Below are positions 23,063-32,591 of a stretch of DNA of 64,000 bases, one piece after another. The DNA lies in contig NZ_OV350343.1 of the NCBI RefSeq assembly GCF_923868895.1, positions 806,001-870,000 on the forward strand, given 5' to 3'. How positions within the stretch are numbered: position 1 is the stretch's first letter; each line of letters starts with the position of its first letter. The notes under the pieces are model-generated. The model was not told the origin of the DNA and did not search any database. It saw only the letters and a program-made list of their open reading frames with translations. A program made the translations under genes and the position numbers. This stretch comes from Halomonas sp. TD01 (GTDB taxonomy: Bacteria > Pseudomonadota > Gammaproteobacteria > Pseudomonadales > Halomonadaceae).

Positions 23063-23584
23063 ATGTCACTTGCTTACATTGGCCTAGGTAGTAATCTAGA
23101 TGATCCGGAAGGTCACGTTCGTCAAGCCTTACGAGAGCTTGACGGACTGCCTCTTTGTCAGCTTGTGGCTCACTCGTCTCTATACGCAACACGTCCAATA
23201 GGGCCTCAAGATCAGCCCGATTTTATTAATGCCGTGGCAGCCCTCGAAACCAAGCTTTCACCGCTTGCACTACTGGACCAGCTTCAAGGGCTAGAACAAC
23301 GCCACCGTCGCCAGCGATTACGTCACTGGGGGCCGCGCACGCTGGATTTAGATCTACTGCTGTACAATCAAGACACGATCATGCGCCCTAGGCTTCGGGT
23401 TCCTCATCCCCATATGCATGAACGCGCCTTTGTACTAGCGCCTCTTGAAGAACTGGTGTCGGCTGCTCAACTTGAGCCAATAGTGCTTTACCAACAGTCG
23501 CTTGCTGAGTGGCTGAAGCACCTTGAGCAAAACGGTATACAACGGCTGAGCGATCCAGGTGTCACCACGACTGCTACCGTCTGA
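23063..23584 (+). CDS. folK: 2-amino-4-hydroxy-6-hydroxymethyldihydropteridine pyrophosphokinase
   Basis: Transfers pyrophosphate from ATP to the pterin in folate synthesis; its product feeds FolP (39202-40119 here). 173 residues starting MSLAYIGLGSNLDDP, with the family motifs VVAHSSLYATRPIGPQDQ-like (YATRPIG), GPRTLDLDLLLY and VPHPHMHERAFVL. The start at 23063 is set by the conserved N-terminus; it lies 8 bases after pcnB. Confidence 0.95.
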   Translation: MSLAYIGLGSNLDDPEGHVRQALRELDGLPLCQLVAHSSLYATRPIGPQDQPDFINAVAALETKLSPLALLDQLQGLEQRHRRQRLRHWGPRTLDLDLLLYNQDTIMRPRLRVPHPHMHERAFVLAPLEELVSAAQLEPIVLYQQSLAEWLKHLEQNGIQRLSDPGVTTTATV

Positions 23585-23719
23585 CACAAATCTCGACACC
23601 AAGCCCCCATTCAGGTAACAATTGCCAGTTACGCCACTTCACGCTTGCAAGGATGCAACGTTAATAATGGTCGGCTGCCCACGTCGCATCGGCCCACTTA
23701 GAAACTACGAGAGCACGCC

Positions 23720-24511
23720 ATGAAAACCGTCACCCTGAGCACTCTGCAGGCGTATAAGCGCGCCGGCGAAACGTTCAGCTGCCTGACCGCTTACGATGCC
23801 TCTTTTGCCCATGCCGCCAGCGCCGCAGGAATCGATGTTCTGTTAGTCGGCGATTCTCTAGGCATGGTCTTACAAGGGCACAGTAGTACGCTTCCTGTGA
23901 CCATTGAGGATATTTGCTACCACACTCGCTGCGCTGCGCGTGGTAAAGGCCATAGCCTGCTAATGGTGGACTTGCCGTTTATGAGCAACGCCACTACGGA
24001 ACGCCTGCTAGAAGATTCTGCCGCATTAATGCGTGCTGGCGCTGAACTGGTAAAAGTCGAAGGCGAAGCATGGATGGCCGACGGTATCCGTGAGATGACC
24101 CGCCGTGGTGTTCCGGTATGCGCCCACCTGGGGCTAACCCCGCAAACTGTCTACCAGTTAGGTGGTTATAAAGTACAGGGCCGCGAAGCTGCCCAGGCCG
24201 AACAAATTATCAATGATGCCAAAGTGCTCGTTGAGGCAGGTGCTTCCGTAATTCTGCTGGAATGTGTGCCAGCAAGCCTTGGCAAAGCGGTAACTGATGC
24301 TCTGGACGTACCGGTGATTGGCATCGGCGCTGGCCCCGACACCGATGGTCAAATTCTAGTGATGCACGACGTACTCGGCGTCACTCATGGCCGTACACCG
24401 CGCTTCGTCAAAAATTTCATGGCCGACGCTGATAGCATTCAAAGCGCGTTTGAACACTACCATGAAGCGGTTAAAACCCGCACTTTCCCAGCCGCTGAAC
24501 ATTGTTTTTAA
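23720..24511 (+). CDS. panB: 3-methyl-2-oxobutanoate hydroxymethyltransferase
   Basis: First step of pantothenate synthesis: transfers a hydroxymethyl from methylene-THF to ketoisovalerate. 263 residues with TAYDASFA, LVGDSLGMVLQGH (metal-binding Asp), MVDLPFM, KVEGE and HLGLTPQ motifs, and VIGIGAGPDTDGQILV. First gene of the panB-panC-panD run; the 135-base gap before it shows no clear terminator. Confidence 0.97.
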   Translation: MKTVTLSTLQAYKRAGETFSCLTAYDASFAHAASAAGIDVLLVGDSLGMVLQGHSSTLPVTIEDICYHTRCAARGKGHSLLMVDLPFMSNATTERLLEDSAALMRAGAELVKVEGEAWMADGIREMTRRGVPVCAHLGLTPQTVYQLGGYKVQGREAAQAEQIINDAKVLVEAGASVILLECVPASLGKAVTDALDVPVIGIGAGPDTDGQILVMHDVLGVTHGRTPRFVKNFMADADSIQSAFEHYHEAVKTRTFPAAEHCF

Positions 24512-24540
24512 GCGCCACCTGGAACGACAGCGACCCTCTT

Positions 24541-25410
24541 ATGCGCACTTTACGAGATATCAACGAATTACGCAGCACGCTTAGCGAATACCGTCAGCGT
24601 GGCCAACGCATTGCCTTAGTACCCACAATGGGCAATCTCCATCAAGGCCATTTGGCGCTTGTGGCCAATGCCCGCCAACACGCGGACGTCGTCGTTTCAA
24701 GCCTGTTCGTGAACCCGATGCAGTTTGGCCCAGGCGAAGACTTGGACGCCTACCCGCGCACGTTTGAGGCGGATCAGGCGCAGTTGACAGATGCAGGCTG
24801 CGATATTCTCTTCGCCCCTACCGTCAGCGCGCTTTACCCTAATGGTTTGACTTCCCAGACCCGCGTGCATGTTCCCGAGGTAGGTGAAGGGTTATGCGGA
24901 GGCTCGCGTCCTGGACACTTTGATGGTGTTTCTACCGTGGTCAGCATGCTGTTTAACCTGGTGCAGCCGGATGTGGCCTGCTTCGGCGAAAAGGATTACC
25001 AGCAGCTAGCGGTCATTCGTAAGCTGGTGAGCGATCTGCACATGCCTATCGAGATCATCGGCGTACCGATTGTTCGCGCTGATGACGGTCTAGCGCTCTC
25101 CTCTCGTAATGGTTATTTAAGCGAGCTGGAGCGCGCCAAAGCCCCCATGCTATATCGCACCTTATGCGAGTTACGCGATGCGTTAGAGCGCGGCACTCCC
25201 TCCGAACAGGTACTACAACAGGGTAAAACAGCACTGTATGATGCTGGCTTTACGCCAGATTACCTTGAGCTGCGTGACACAACGCTTGCCGCTGTGAGCA
25301 GCTCGACACGCAGTGCGGTGCTGTTAGCAGCGGCTAAGCTAGGCCCTGCTCGACTTATTGACAATCTCAGCGTGCAGCTCCCAGACGCTGCCACTGACGC
25401 TAGCCCGTAG
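24541..25410 (+). CDS. panC: pantothenate synthetase
   Basis: Joins pantoate and beta-alanine using ATP. 289 residues with the HIGH-like PTMGNLHQGHLALV, NPMQFGPGEDL, the GEKDYQQL segment and the KMSKS-like LSSRNGYL. The start MRTLRDINEL at 24541 is the conserved N-terminus. It lies 29 bases after panB. Confidence 0.97.
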   Translation: MRTLRDINELRSTLSEYRQRGQRIALVPTMGNLHQGHLALVANARQHADVVVSSLFVNPMQFGPGEDLDAYPRTFEADQAQLTDAGCDILFAPTVSALYPNGLTSQTRVHVPEVGEGLCGGSRPGHFDGVSTVVSMLFNLVQPDVACFGEKDYQQLAVIRKLVSDLHMPIEIIGVPIVRADDGLALSSRNGYLSELERAKAPMLYRTLCELRDALERGTPSEQVLQQGKTALYDAGFTPDYLELRDTTLAAVSSSTRSAVLLAAAKLGPARLIDNLSVQLPDAATDASP

Positions 25411-25435
25411 CTAGTTTCGTTATTTAGGAGTTTCT

Positions 25436-25816
25436 ATGCACACGATTATGCTTAAAGCCAAGCTGCATATGGCTCGCGTTACCCACGCGGTACTCAACTA
25501 CGAAGGTTCCTGTGCCATTGATGGCGAACTGCTAGATATGGCCGGTATTCGCGAAAACGAGCAGATCCAAATCTATAACGTAGAAAACGGCGAGCGTTTT
25601 ACCACCTACGCGATTCGTGGAGAAGAAGGCTCTCGGCTAATTTCTATCAATGGCGCAGCTGCTCATTTAGCCTCACCAGGTCATCGCATTATTATTTGTA
25701 GCTACGCCCACTACTCAGAAGCAGAGCTTGAAAACCACCAACCTGCGCTGGTCTACCTGCAAGAAGGCAATCACGTTAGCCACACCAGTAATGCGATTCC
25801 TGTCCAATTAGCCTAA
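25436..25816 (+). CDS. panD: aspartate 1-decarboxylase (pyruvoyl proenzyme)
   Basis: Makes beta-alanine for PanC. Proenzyme of 126 residues that self-cleaves at Gly24-Ser25 (seen in YEGSCAID) to form the pyruvoyl group. Family start MLKAKLH is present as [11 protein letters not shown], and TAGGAG precedes the ATG. A strong terminator follows. Confidence 0.96.
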   Translation: MHTIMLKAKLHMARVTHAVLNYEGSCAIDGELLDMAGIRENEQIQIYNVENGERFTTYAIRGEEGSRLISINGAAAHLASPGHRIIICSYAHYSEAELENHQPALVYLQEGNHVSHTSNAIPVQLA

Positions 25817-25843
25817 GCCAAGCAGTTGAGTAAGCAGCTATTT

Positions 25844-25870
25844 AACGGGCCGTTGATCGGCCCGTTTTTA
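25844..25870 (+). terminator. rho-independent terminator of panD
   Basis: Stem AACGGGCCG (25844-25852) and CGGCCCGTT (25858-25866) followed by a T run. Confidence 0.88.
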
Positions 25871-25929
25871 TTTGCCTAAAAAAGCGTATTGCCGCAACGC
25901 ACAACCTTCCCCTATGCTGATAGGTAAGT

Positions 25930-25958
25930 TTGACACAACATGCTAATAATAATGGATA
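25930..25958 (+). promoter_or_regulatory. sigma70 promoter of the thiolase gene
   Basis: Perfect -35 TTGACA (25930-25935), 17-base spacer and -10 TGGATA (25953-25958), about 70 bases before the ATG of the thiolase. Confidence 0.6.
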
Positions 25959-26026
25959 GGGCAACTCCCTTCTGGAGCTTCTATCCTCACTAGGAACGTT
26001 GCGTTACTTACCCAAGGAGTCATCAT

Positions 26027-27205
26027 ATGCAAGACGTGGTTATTGTCGCTGCTCGCCGCACCGCCGTAGGAAGCTTTGGTGGATCACTCGCTGGCATTCC
26101 GGCAAGCGATTTAGGTGCATTGGTTATTAAAGACATTCTCGCCTCTACCGGCGTTGCCCCAGAGCAAATTGATGAAGTGTTGCTCGGCCAAGTACTGACA
26201 GCGGGCGTCGGCCAAAACCCCGCCCGCCAGGCGGTTATTAAAGCTGGCTTACCAGAATCTGTACCCGCTATGACCATCAACAAAGTGTGTGGCTCTGGCC
26301 TTAAAGCACTGCATTTAGCGACTCAAGCCATTCGTTGTGGCGACGCAGAGATTATTCTGGCCGGTGGTCAGGAAAACATGTCTGCTTCCCCCCATATCCT
26401 GCCTAACTCGCGTAACGGCCAGCGCATGGGTGACTGGAAAGCAATTGATTCCATGGTTCACGATGGCCTGTGGGATGCGTTCAATAACTATCACATGGGC
26501 ATTACCGCTGAAAATCTGGCGGAAAAATACAGCATCACTCGCGAAGCGATGGACGAGTTCGCCGCGGCCTCTCAGCAGAAAGCCGCTCAAGCTATTAGAG
26601 ATGGTAAATTCAAAGGTCAGATCGTTCCTGTGGAAATTCCGCAGCGCAAAGGCGACCCAGTCGTGTTTGATACTGATGAAAACCCACGGGAAGTTACCGC
26701 TGAAAAGCTGGGTGGCATGCGCCCCGCGTTCAAGAAAGACGGCACCGTTACCGCCGGTAACGCTTCATCCTTAAACGATGGCGCCGCCGTGGTAATGCTC
26801 TGTTCAGCAGAAAAAGCCAAAGAACTTGGCTTAGAGCCACTGGCGCGTATTGCCGCTTACTCTAACGCTGGCGTTGACCCAGCCATCATGGGCATTGGCC
26901 CAGCCCCGGCCACCCGCCGCTGCCTCGAAAAAGCTGGTTGGAGCCTGGATGACCTTGACCTAGTAGAAGCTAACGAAGCATTTGCTGCTCAAGCGCTTTC
27001 CGTCAATAAAGAGCTGGGCTGGGATGTCAGCAAAGTGAATGTTAACGGCGGTGCTATTGCTCTTGGCCACCCGATTGGTGCTTCTGGCTGTCGTATCTTG
27101 GTCAGCCTGTTGCATGAAATGATCGCACGTGATGCCAAGAAAGGTCTCGCTACCCTGTGTATCGGCGGCGGCCAAGGCGTTGCACTGGCGATTGAGCGCC
27201 CTTAA
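26027..27205 (+). CDS. phaA: acetyl-CoA C-acetyltransferase
   Basis: Biosynthetic thiolase condensing two acetyl-CoA to acetoacetyl-CoA. 392 residues with nucleophile Cys88 ([11 protein letters not shown]), GHPIGASG (His about 348) and the general-acid Cys378 (CIGGGQG). The family supplies polyhydroxybutyrate synthesis, which many Halomonadaceae carry out, but no phaB or phaC is nearby, so phaA versus atoB is undecided. AAGGAG precedes the start. Confidence 0.93.
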   Translation: MQDVVIVAARRTAVGSFGGSLAGIPASDLGALVIKDILASTGVAPEQIDEVLLGQVLTAGVGQNPARQAVIKAGLPESVPAMTINKVCGSGLKALHLATQAIRCGDAEIILAGGQENMSASPHILPNSRNGQRMGDWKAIDSMVHDGLWDAFNNYHMGITAENLAEKYSITREAMDEFAAASQQKAAQAIRDGKFKGQIVPVEIPQRKGDPVVFDTDENPREVTAEKLGGMRPAFKKDGTVTAGNASSLNDGAAVVMLCSAEKAKELGLEPLARIAAYSNAGVDPAIMGIGPAPATRRCLEKAGWSLDDLDLVEANEAFAAQALSVNKELGWDVSKVNVNGGAIALGHPIGASGCRILVSLLHEMIARDAKKGLATLCIGGGQGVALAIERP

Positions 27206-27242
27206 ACGGCCCTACCCAACGCTTGATTAGCTGAAGCGAATG

Positions 27243-27273
27243 AAAGCCCCCACTAATGAATGGGGGCTTTTTT
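27243..27273 (+). terminator. bidirectional terminator between the thiolase and MFS genes
   Basis: Stem AAAGCCCCCA (27243-27252) and TGGGGGCTTT (27261-27270) with T residues after it. It lies between the convergent ends of the thiolase and the MFS gene and could serve both. Confidence 0.88.
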
Positions 27274-27288
27274 GTTCGCTTATTTTGC

Positions 27289-28458
27289 CTAACGACGTTT
27301 CTCGCCGACCACGCTGGCTGGCGTGCGTAGCACCAATAGTGCGCCCAGCAGAAATAGCCCCGATGCCGCCCACATGGCAATGGGCAGGCTAGTGCCATCG
27401 ACGATACGCCCACCAAACATGGCCCCTAAGCCAATCGACATATTAAACGTAAATGCCATCAGCGCGGTGGCGGCCTCGGTATTCGGCGCGGTGCGCAGTA
27501 TCCAGGTTTGAATACTCACTGACACACTGCCAAAAACAGCACCCCATACCATTAGCAGCAGCACGCCGCTAGTAGGCTGAACACCCAGCAGCGGGAATAT
27601 AGCTACCACGAGCAGTAAAAGGCTAGGAATAGCCAACACGGCCCGATAAGGGTGACGCCCAGCAAAGATGCCTGCTGCTATATTGCCCATAATGCCCGCC
27701 GCACCGTAGAGCAGCAGCAAGCTACCGACATGGCGCTGAGCCACGCCGCTAATGTCCTGCAGAATGGGGCTAATAAAGGTATAAGCAGCAAAGTGCCCCA
27801 CGACGACAAAACCAGTGGTTAACACCGCGACGCGCACACCACGATTGCTAAACTGTTGCGCTAACACTCGCAGTCGTACCGGCTCTCTTGGCGGCAATGG
27901 CGGTAGCCAACACCACAGCGCAATAGCAGTTAACAGACTCAGCCCACCAAGTGCGCCAAATGCCACCCGCCAGTTGCTCAGGTCTCCCAGCAGCGTGCCT
28001 AGCGGCACCCCCAACACGGACGCAGCGGCCACACCTCCGAAAATAATCGTCATGGCCTTGGCAACCTGATCGCTGGGCACCAGCCTTGGGGCAATACTGC
28101 CCGCAATAGCCCAAAAGCCACCGATGCTGATCCCCACCAGCACACGAGCTGCCAGTAGTAACCCAAAGTTGCTGGCCACCGCTGAAAGCGCGCTGCCAAT
28201 CACCATCACAATCATCATCAACGTGAGCATGATGCGTCTATCTAGCCGGCCTACCGCTACCGGTAACAGCGGCGCTGAGAAAGCGGCAACCACCCCCGGC
28301 ACGGTGACCATAAGACCTGCCATACCAGGCGTGACGCCCATTGATGACGCTACCTGGGACAGCAACCCAATAGGTAGTTGCTCAGCCGTCACCAATAAAA
28401 AAATGCCGATCATCACGGCCACTACCGCCCACCAACGCGGCGCTTGCTCCTGCTCCAT
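27289..28458 (-). CDS. MFS transporter (DHA1-type exporter)
   Basis: 389-residue membrane protein with 12 predicted helices and the motif A-like GRLDRRIML after helix 2. Overall it resembles the AraJ/NepI/YdhP group of drug, sugar or nucleoside exporters; the substrate cannot be assigned. The start MEQEQAPRW at 28458, with AGGAAA before it, is preferred over 13 codons upstream. It stands alone on the minus strand. Confidence 0.85.
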   Translation of the reverse strand: MEQEQAPRWWAVVAVMIGIFLLVTAEQLPIGLLSQVASSMGVTPGMAGLMVTVPGVVAAFSAPLLPVAVGRLDRRIMLTLMMIVMVIGSALSAVASNFGLLLAARVLVGISIGGFWAIAGSIAPRLVPSDQVAKAMTIIFGGVAAASVLGVPLGTLLGDLSNWRVAFGALGGLSLLTAIALWCWLPPLPPREPVRLRVLAQQFSNRGVRVAVLTTGFVVVGHFAAYTFISPILQDISGVAQRHVGSLLLLYGAAGIMGNIAAGIFAGRHPYRAVLAIPSLLLLVVAIFPLLGVQPTSGVLLLMVWGAVFGSVSVSIQTWILRTAPNTEAATALMAFTFNMSIGLGAMFGGRIVDGTSLPIAMWAASGLFLLGALLVLRTPASVVGEKRR

Positions 28459-28489
28459 GGCTTTTTCTCTTTTCCTATACAGCCTATAA

Positions 28490-28528
28490 AACGACACCGC
28501 CCCCGCAACTGAAAGCTGCGGGGGCGGT
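28490..28528 (-). terminator. rho-independent terminator of pnp
   Basis: Stem ACCGCCCCCGCA (28496-28507) and TGCGGGGGCGGT (28517-28528); on the minus strand it is followed by GTCGTTTTA. Confidence 0.8.
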
Positions 28529-28546
28529 CGTTACGTCTGCATCGCT

Positions 28547-30691
28547 TTAGTTAGCGACGTCCGCCTCGGCAGCGGCAAAAGCCGCTTTCTCTTCCTCGGT
28601 GATCTCTTTGATTGAGAGTTTCACCCGGTTGCGGTTGTCGATATCCAATACTTTCACAATCACATCATCGCCTTCATTTAAGAAGTCGCGCACGTTGTTA
28701 ACGCGCTCGGCAACAATTTGCGATATGTGAACCAAGCCGTCGGTACCCGGCATGATGTTGACGAAAGCGCCGAAGTCCGCAATGCGAACTACTTTACCGT
28801 TGTAAAGCTTACCAATTTCCGCTTCCGCGGTAATTGCTAGCACGGTATCAATGGCTTTTTTGGCCGCCGCTTTATCTTCAGCGTAGATGCGTACGGTGCC
28901 ATCATCATCCAGATCAATGGAGGCGCCGGTATCTTCACAAATTTTGCGAATCGTCGCGCCGCCTTTACCAATCACATCACGAATCTTATCCGGATCAATT
29001 TTGATTGTCGCCATGGACGGCGCATTTTCCGACACATCGGTACGGCTCTGGCTGATCACGTCATTCATCTGAGCAAGGATACTGATGCGAGCGTCGTAAG
29101 CCTGCTGCAGCGCCTTCTCCATGATCTCTTCGTTGATGCCTTCAATCTTAATGTCCATTTGCAGGGCGGTCACACCCTCTTCAGAACCGGCAACTTTGAA
29201 GTCCATATCACCCAGGTGATCTTCGTCACCCAGGATATCGGTCAATACCGCATAGCCGTCTTCATCTTTCACCAAGCCCATGGCAATACCTGCCACCGGC
29301 GCTTTTAACGGCACACCAGCATCCATCAGCGCAAGTGAGGTACCACACACCGACGCCATAGAGCTTGAGCCATTAGATTCGGTGATTTCCGACACCACAC
29401 GGATCGTGTAGGGAAAAACGTCTTCTGACGGCAGCATCGCTTGAACGCCGCGGCGTGCTAAGCGGCCATGGCCAATTTCACGACGCTTTGGCCCGCCAAA
29501 AAAGCCGGCTTCACCGACACAGTAAGGAGGGAAGTTGTAGTGCAGCATAAAGCGGTCTTTACGCTCCCCTTCCAGGGATTCGATCAGCTGTGAGTCACGC
29601 AGGGTGCCCAAGGTAGCGATCGCGATTGCCTGGGTCTCACCACGGGTAAATACCGCCGAACCGTGGGTCTTAGGCAAAACACCTACTTCAATCGCCAGCG
29701 GACGCACGGTGGTGTTGTCACGGCCATCAATGCGTGGTTCACCTTTTACGACACGAGAGCGTACAACGCGCTTCTCAAGGCCAGCAAAGGCACCCTTCAC
29801 GTCATCTTTGCTGAATTTGCCTTCTGTTTCTTCGCCTTCAGCGGCGACTAGCTGTGCGACCGCTTCATCTTTCAATGCTGACAATGCATCTTGACGAGCC
29901 ATTTTGTCAGTGATGCGGTAGGCATCACCCACTTTAGCTTCAAAGGCATTGGCCATGGCCGTTTTCAGCGCTACATTTTCTTCAGTTGGCTGCCAATCCC
30001 AACGCGGCTTGCCTGCTTCTGCGACCAGCTCTTTAATCGCACTAACAGCTACCTGCATTTCCTGGTGACCAAACAGCACGGCACCCAGCATTTCGTCTTC
30101 AAGCAGTTCCTGAGCTTCCGACTCCACCATCAATACGGCGTTTTCGGTACCGGCAACAACCATGTCCAGCTCAGAGGTTTTCAGCTCTTCGACCGTTGGG
30201 TTTAGGAAGTAACCTTGCTCTTCGTTAAAGCCCACGCGTGCCGCACCAATCGGGCCGTTGAATGGCACGCCAGCAATACTCAGCGCCGCTGAGGTGCCCA
30301 GCAGTGCCGCGATATCCGGGTCATGATTACGGTCAGTCGACAGAACGGTACAGATGACCTGCACTTCGTTCATAAACCCTTTAGGAAACAGCGGACGGAT
30401 CGGACGATCAATCAGACGCGAAGTGAGGGTTTCTTTCTCAGTAGGACGCCCTTCACGCTTGAAGAAGCCGCCGGGGATCTTGCCTACTGCGTAAGTTTTT
30501 TCTTGGTAGTGTACCGAGAGTGGGAAGAAGGGCTGATTAGGATTCGCTTCTTTTTTAGCCACAACCGTACACAGTACGACAGTTTCATCCATGGTCACCA
30601 TAACGGCGCCCGTGGCTTGGCGAGCGATACGCCCAGTTTCTAGGGTGACGGTGCTACGACCGTATTGAAACGTTTTTTTTACCGGATTCAC
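28547..30691 (-). CDS. pnp: polyribonucleotide nucleotidyltransferase (PNPase)
   Basis: 3'-to-5' phosphorolytic exonuclease of the RNA degradosome. 714 residues: two RNase PH domains (first starting [13 protein letters not shown], second with [10 protein letters not shown] and the [18 protein letters not shown] site), then KH ([11 protein letters not shown]) and S1 ([20 protein letters not shown]). The GTG start at 30691 is chosen because AAAGGAAG lies six bases before it and the protein then begins [10 protein letters not shown]; an ATG six codons upstream would place that ribosome site inside the gene. Confidence 0.96.
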   Translation of the reverse strand: MNPVKKTFQYGRSTVTLETGRIARQATGAVMVTMDETVVLCTVVAKKEANPNQPFFPLSVHYQEKTYAVGKIPGGFFKREGRPTEKETLTSRLIDRPIRPLFPKGFMNEVQVICTVLSTDRNHDPDIAALLGTSAALSIAGVPFNGPIGAARVGFNEEQGYFLNPTVEELKTSELDMVVAGTENAVLMVESEAQELLEDEMLGAVLFGHQEMQVAVSAIKELVAEAGKPRWDWQPTEENVALKTAMANAFEAKVGDAYRITDKMARQDALSALKDEAVAQLVAAEGEETEGKFSKDDVKGAFAGLEKRVVRSRVVKGEPRIDGRDNTTVRPLAIEVGVLPKTHGSAVFTRGETQAIAIATLGTLRDSQLIESLEGERKDRFMLHYNFPPYCVGEAGFFGGPKRREIGHGRLARRGVQAMLPSEDVFPYTIRVVSEITESNGSSSMASVCGTSLALMDAGVPLKAPVAGIAMGLVKDEDGYAVLTDILGDEDHLGDMDFKVAGSEEGVTALQMDIKIEGINEEIMEKALQQAYDARISILAQMNDVISQSRTDVSENAPSMATIKIDPDKIRDVIGKGGATIRKICEDTGASIDLDDDGTVRIYAEDKAAAKKAIDTVLAITAEAEIGKLYNGKVVRIADFGAFVNIMPGTDGLVHISQIVAERVNNVRDFLNEGDDVIVKVLDIDNRNRVKLSIKEITEEEKAAFAAAEADVAN

Positions 30692-30793
30692 GGCGACTTC
30701 CTTTAACATTAATATCTACTTGTCTTTTTGCTTGGGTCGTTTTGACTCGCCACCATTCTAGGCGCTGTGGCGCCATACGGCTACCAGAAACAA

Positions 30794-30830
30794 AAAAACG
30801 GGCAGCCCACAAGGGGGCTGCCCGTTTTTA
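30794..30830 (-). terminator. terminator between rpsO and pnp
   Basis: Stem CGGGCAGCCC (30799-30808) and GGGCTGCCCG (30815-30824), with a seven-T tract on the minus strand. It probably ends rpsO transcripts in part; pnp lies beyond it. Confidence 0.88.
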
Positions 30831-30847
30831 ATCGTTGCCGTTAACGC

Positions 30848-31117
30848 TTAACGACGCAGACCTAAACGCTGAATCAGAGACTGATAGCGTTCAAAATCTT
30901 TACGCTTCAGGTAATCCAGCAGCTTACGACGCTGGTTTACCATGCGAATCAGACCACGACGAGAGTGGTGATCCTGCTTGTTGGTTTTGAAGTGGTCCTG
31001 CAGGCCATTAATGTTGGCGCTCAGCAGTGCAACCTGAACTTCAGGGGAACCGGTATCGTTATCGCCGCGGCCGTATTCGTTGACGATCTCGGCCTTCTTC
31101 TCAGCGGTTAATGCCAT
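30848..31117 (-). CDS. rpsO: 30S ribosomal protein S15
   Basis: 89-residue primary 16S-binding protein, full length for the family, with the conserved [12 protein letters not shown] and [20 protein letters not shown] segments. Located between truB and pnp as in most gammaproteobacteria. Confidence 0.98.
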   Translation of the reverse strand: MALTAEKKAEIVNEYGRGDNDTGSPEVQVALLSANINGLQDHFKTNKQDHHSRRGLIRMVNQRRKLLDYLKRKDFERYQSLIQRLGLRR

Positions 31118-31237
31118 CTGTCTCTCCAGTAAGCAATATGCCTAAAAAATGAATGGTTGAGACCACGCATATTTGCAGTCTCAGGCGACTATCTTCACGT
31201 ACAATTTTCGCGTAAATCGCTACATCCTTGCAACGTT

Positions 31238-32158
31238 TTACGAGATAGCGACGGTACTTAACAGTCGCTTGGGAGCTACTTCCTGAGCCCCTTTTACAAC
31301 GCCGAGGCCGATAAACGTCTCAGCGTAATAAAGTCTTGCCAGCGCGTCAGGCTCAAGCGCACCAATGGCTAAACTAGCCGACTGGCCATGTGCAAGACGC
31401 CCGAAAGCCGTTTCATCTACCGTCAGCGACGGAAAATGATCCACCAGCACATCTGCAGGCATCAGTTCAGCCTCGCGGGTGGCTTGGTCTGCCAGCGCTT
31501 CAAGGTCTTCCAGTGTCCACATTGCATCGCCGGTAAAGGGACCCGTTTTGAGCCTTCTCAACTGACTAATATGGGCACCACAGCCCAGCGCATGACCAAT
31601 ATCTTCAGCCAAGGTGCGAATGTACGTGCCTTTGCTACAGCTGACTTCAAGTTCGAAGGCCGTGCCCTCGAACGCAAGCAGCCGCGCATCATACACGCTT
31701 ACTCGCCGCGCTGCACGCTCAACGTGCTTACCCTCGCGGGCCAGCTCATAAAGCTTTTTGCCTTGATGCTTCAATGCCGAATACATCGGCGGCACTTGGT
31801 CAATCTCGCCGTGAAAGCGAGCTAGGACTGACTCGACATCTTCAGCCGTTAAGCTGGGAATCTCGCGCCGTTCAATGACCGTGCCTTCGGCATCGCCGGT
31901 GTCGGTGATCACCCCCAGCTCTACGCGGGTGCGATACATCTTGTCGGCTTCTAACAGGTGCGCGGAAAACTTAGTGGCCTCCCCAAGGCAAATAGGTAAC
32001 AAGCCTGTTGCCATAGGGTCCAACGTGCCAGTATGACCGGCTTTCTGCGCCTCAAACAGACGGCGCACACGCTGCAGCGCATGGTTGCTGGAAATGCCCT
32101 TAGGCTTATCCAGCAGCAGTACACCGTTAACCGGTAATCCGCGACGGCGACGTGCCAT
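31238..32158 (-). CDS. truB: tRNA pseudouridine(55) synthase
   Basis: Makes pseudouridine 55 in the T loop of tRNAs. 306 residues with the catalytic Asp47 in GHTGTLDPMATGLLP, the YRTRVELG segment and CSKGTYIRTLAEDIG. Its start shares one base with the rbfA stop (TAATG). Confidence 0.97.
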   Translation of the reverse strand: MARRRRGLPVNGVLLLDKPKGISSNHALQRVRRLFEAQKAGHTGTLDPMATGLLPICLGEATKFSAHLLEADKMYRTRVELGVITDTGDAEGTVIERREIPSLTAEDVESVLARFHGEIDQVPPMYSALKHQGKKLYELAREGKHVERAARRVSVYDARLLAFEGTAFELEVSCSKGTYIRTLAEDIGHALGCGAHISQLRRLKTGPFTGDAMWTLEDLEALADQATREAELMPADVLVDHFPSLTVDETAFGRLAHGQSASLAIGALEPDALARLYYAETFIGLGVVKGAQEVAPKRLLSTVAIS

Positions 32159-32574
32159 TAGCGCGTCTCCTCACCATTGTCATTGTCGCTACCCTCTTCA
32201 TCATCATGCTGACGTGCACGGTCAGTTGACACTGCTTCGTCGATCAGTGATGAGAGGTGCTGGCCACGCACTACGCTTTCATCGTAATGAAAGCGCAGTT
32301 CAGGTACGTGACGCAGCTTAATACGTTTGGCAATTTGGCTTCTTAGAAAGCCTCCAGCGCGCTTTAGCACCTGCAGGTTTTCTTTGATACGCGCGGGATC
32401 TTGCTCACCCAATAAAGTGACATAGATATCGGCGTAGCCAAGATCACGGCTGACGGTTGCACCGCTTACCGTAATCATCCCCAAACGCGGGTCTTTTACT
32501 TCGCGTTGGATCAGTACCGCCAGCTCCTTTTGGAGCTGGTCAGCTACTCGGTCGGTACGCTTAAATTCGCGCAT
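32158..32574 (-). CDS. rbfA: 30S ribosome-binding factor A
   Basis: KH-fold assembly factor for the 30S subunit and 16S 5' end processing. 138 residues; N-terminal REFKRTDRVADQLQKELA and the KDPRLGMITVSG segment are family hallmarks, with an acidic C-terminal tail. It lies 17 bases after infB. Confidence 0.97.
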   Translation of the reverse strand: MREFKRTDRVADQLQKELAVLIQREVKDPRLGMITVSGATVSRDLGYADIYVTLLGEQDPARIKENLQVLKRAGGFLRSQIAKRIKLRHVPELRFHYDESVVRGQHLSSLIDEAVSTDRARQHDDEEGSDNDNGEETR

Positions 32575-32591
32575 GATTGCTCCTCGCGGCC

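Noticed and set aside
30692..30709. ATG at 30709 as the pnp start
   Set aside because: It would place the strong AAAGGAAG ribosome site inside the gene; the GTG at 30691 fits the family N-terminus.
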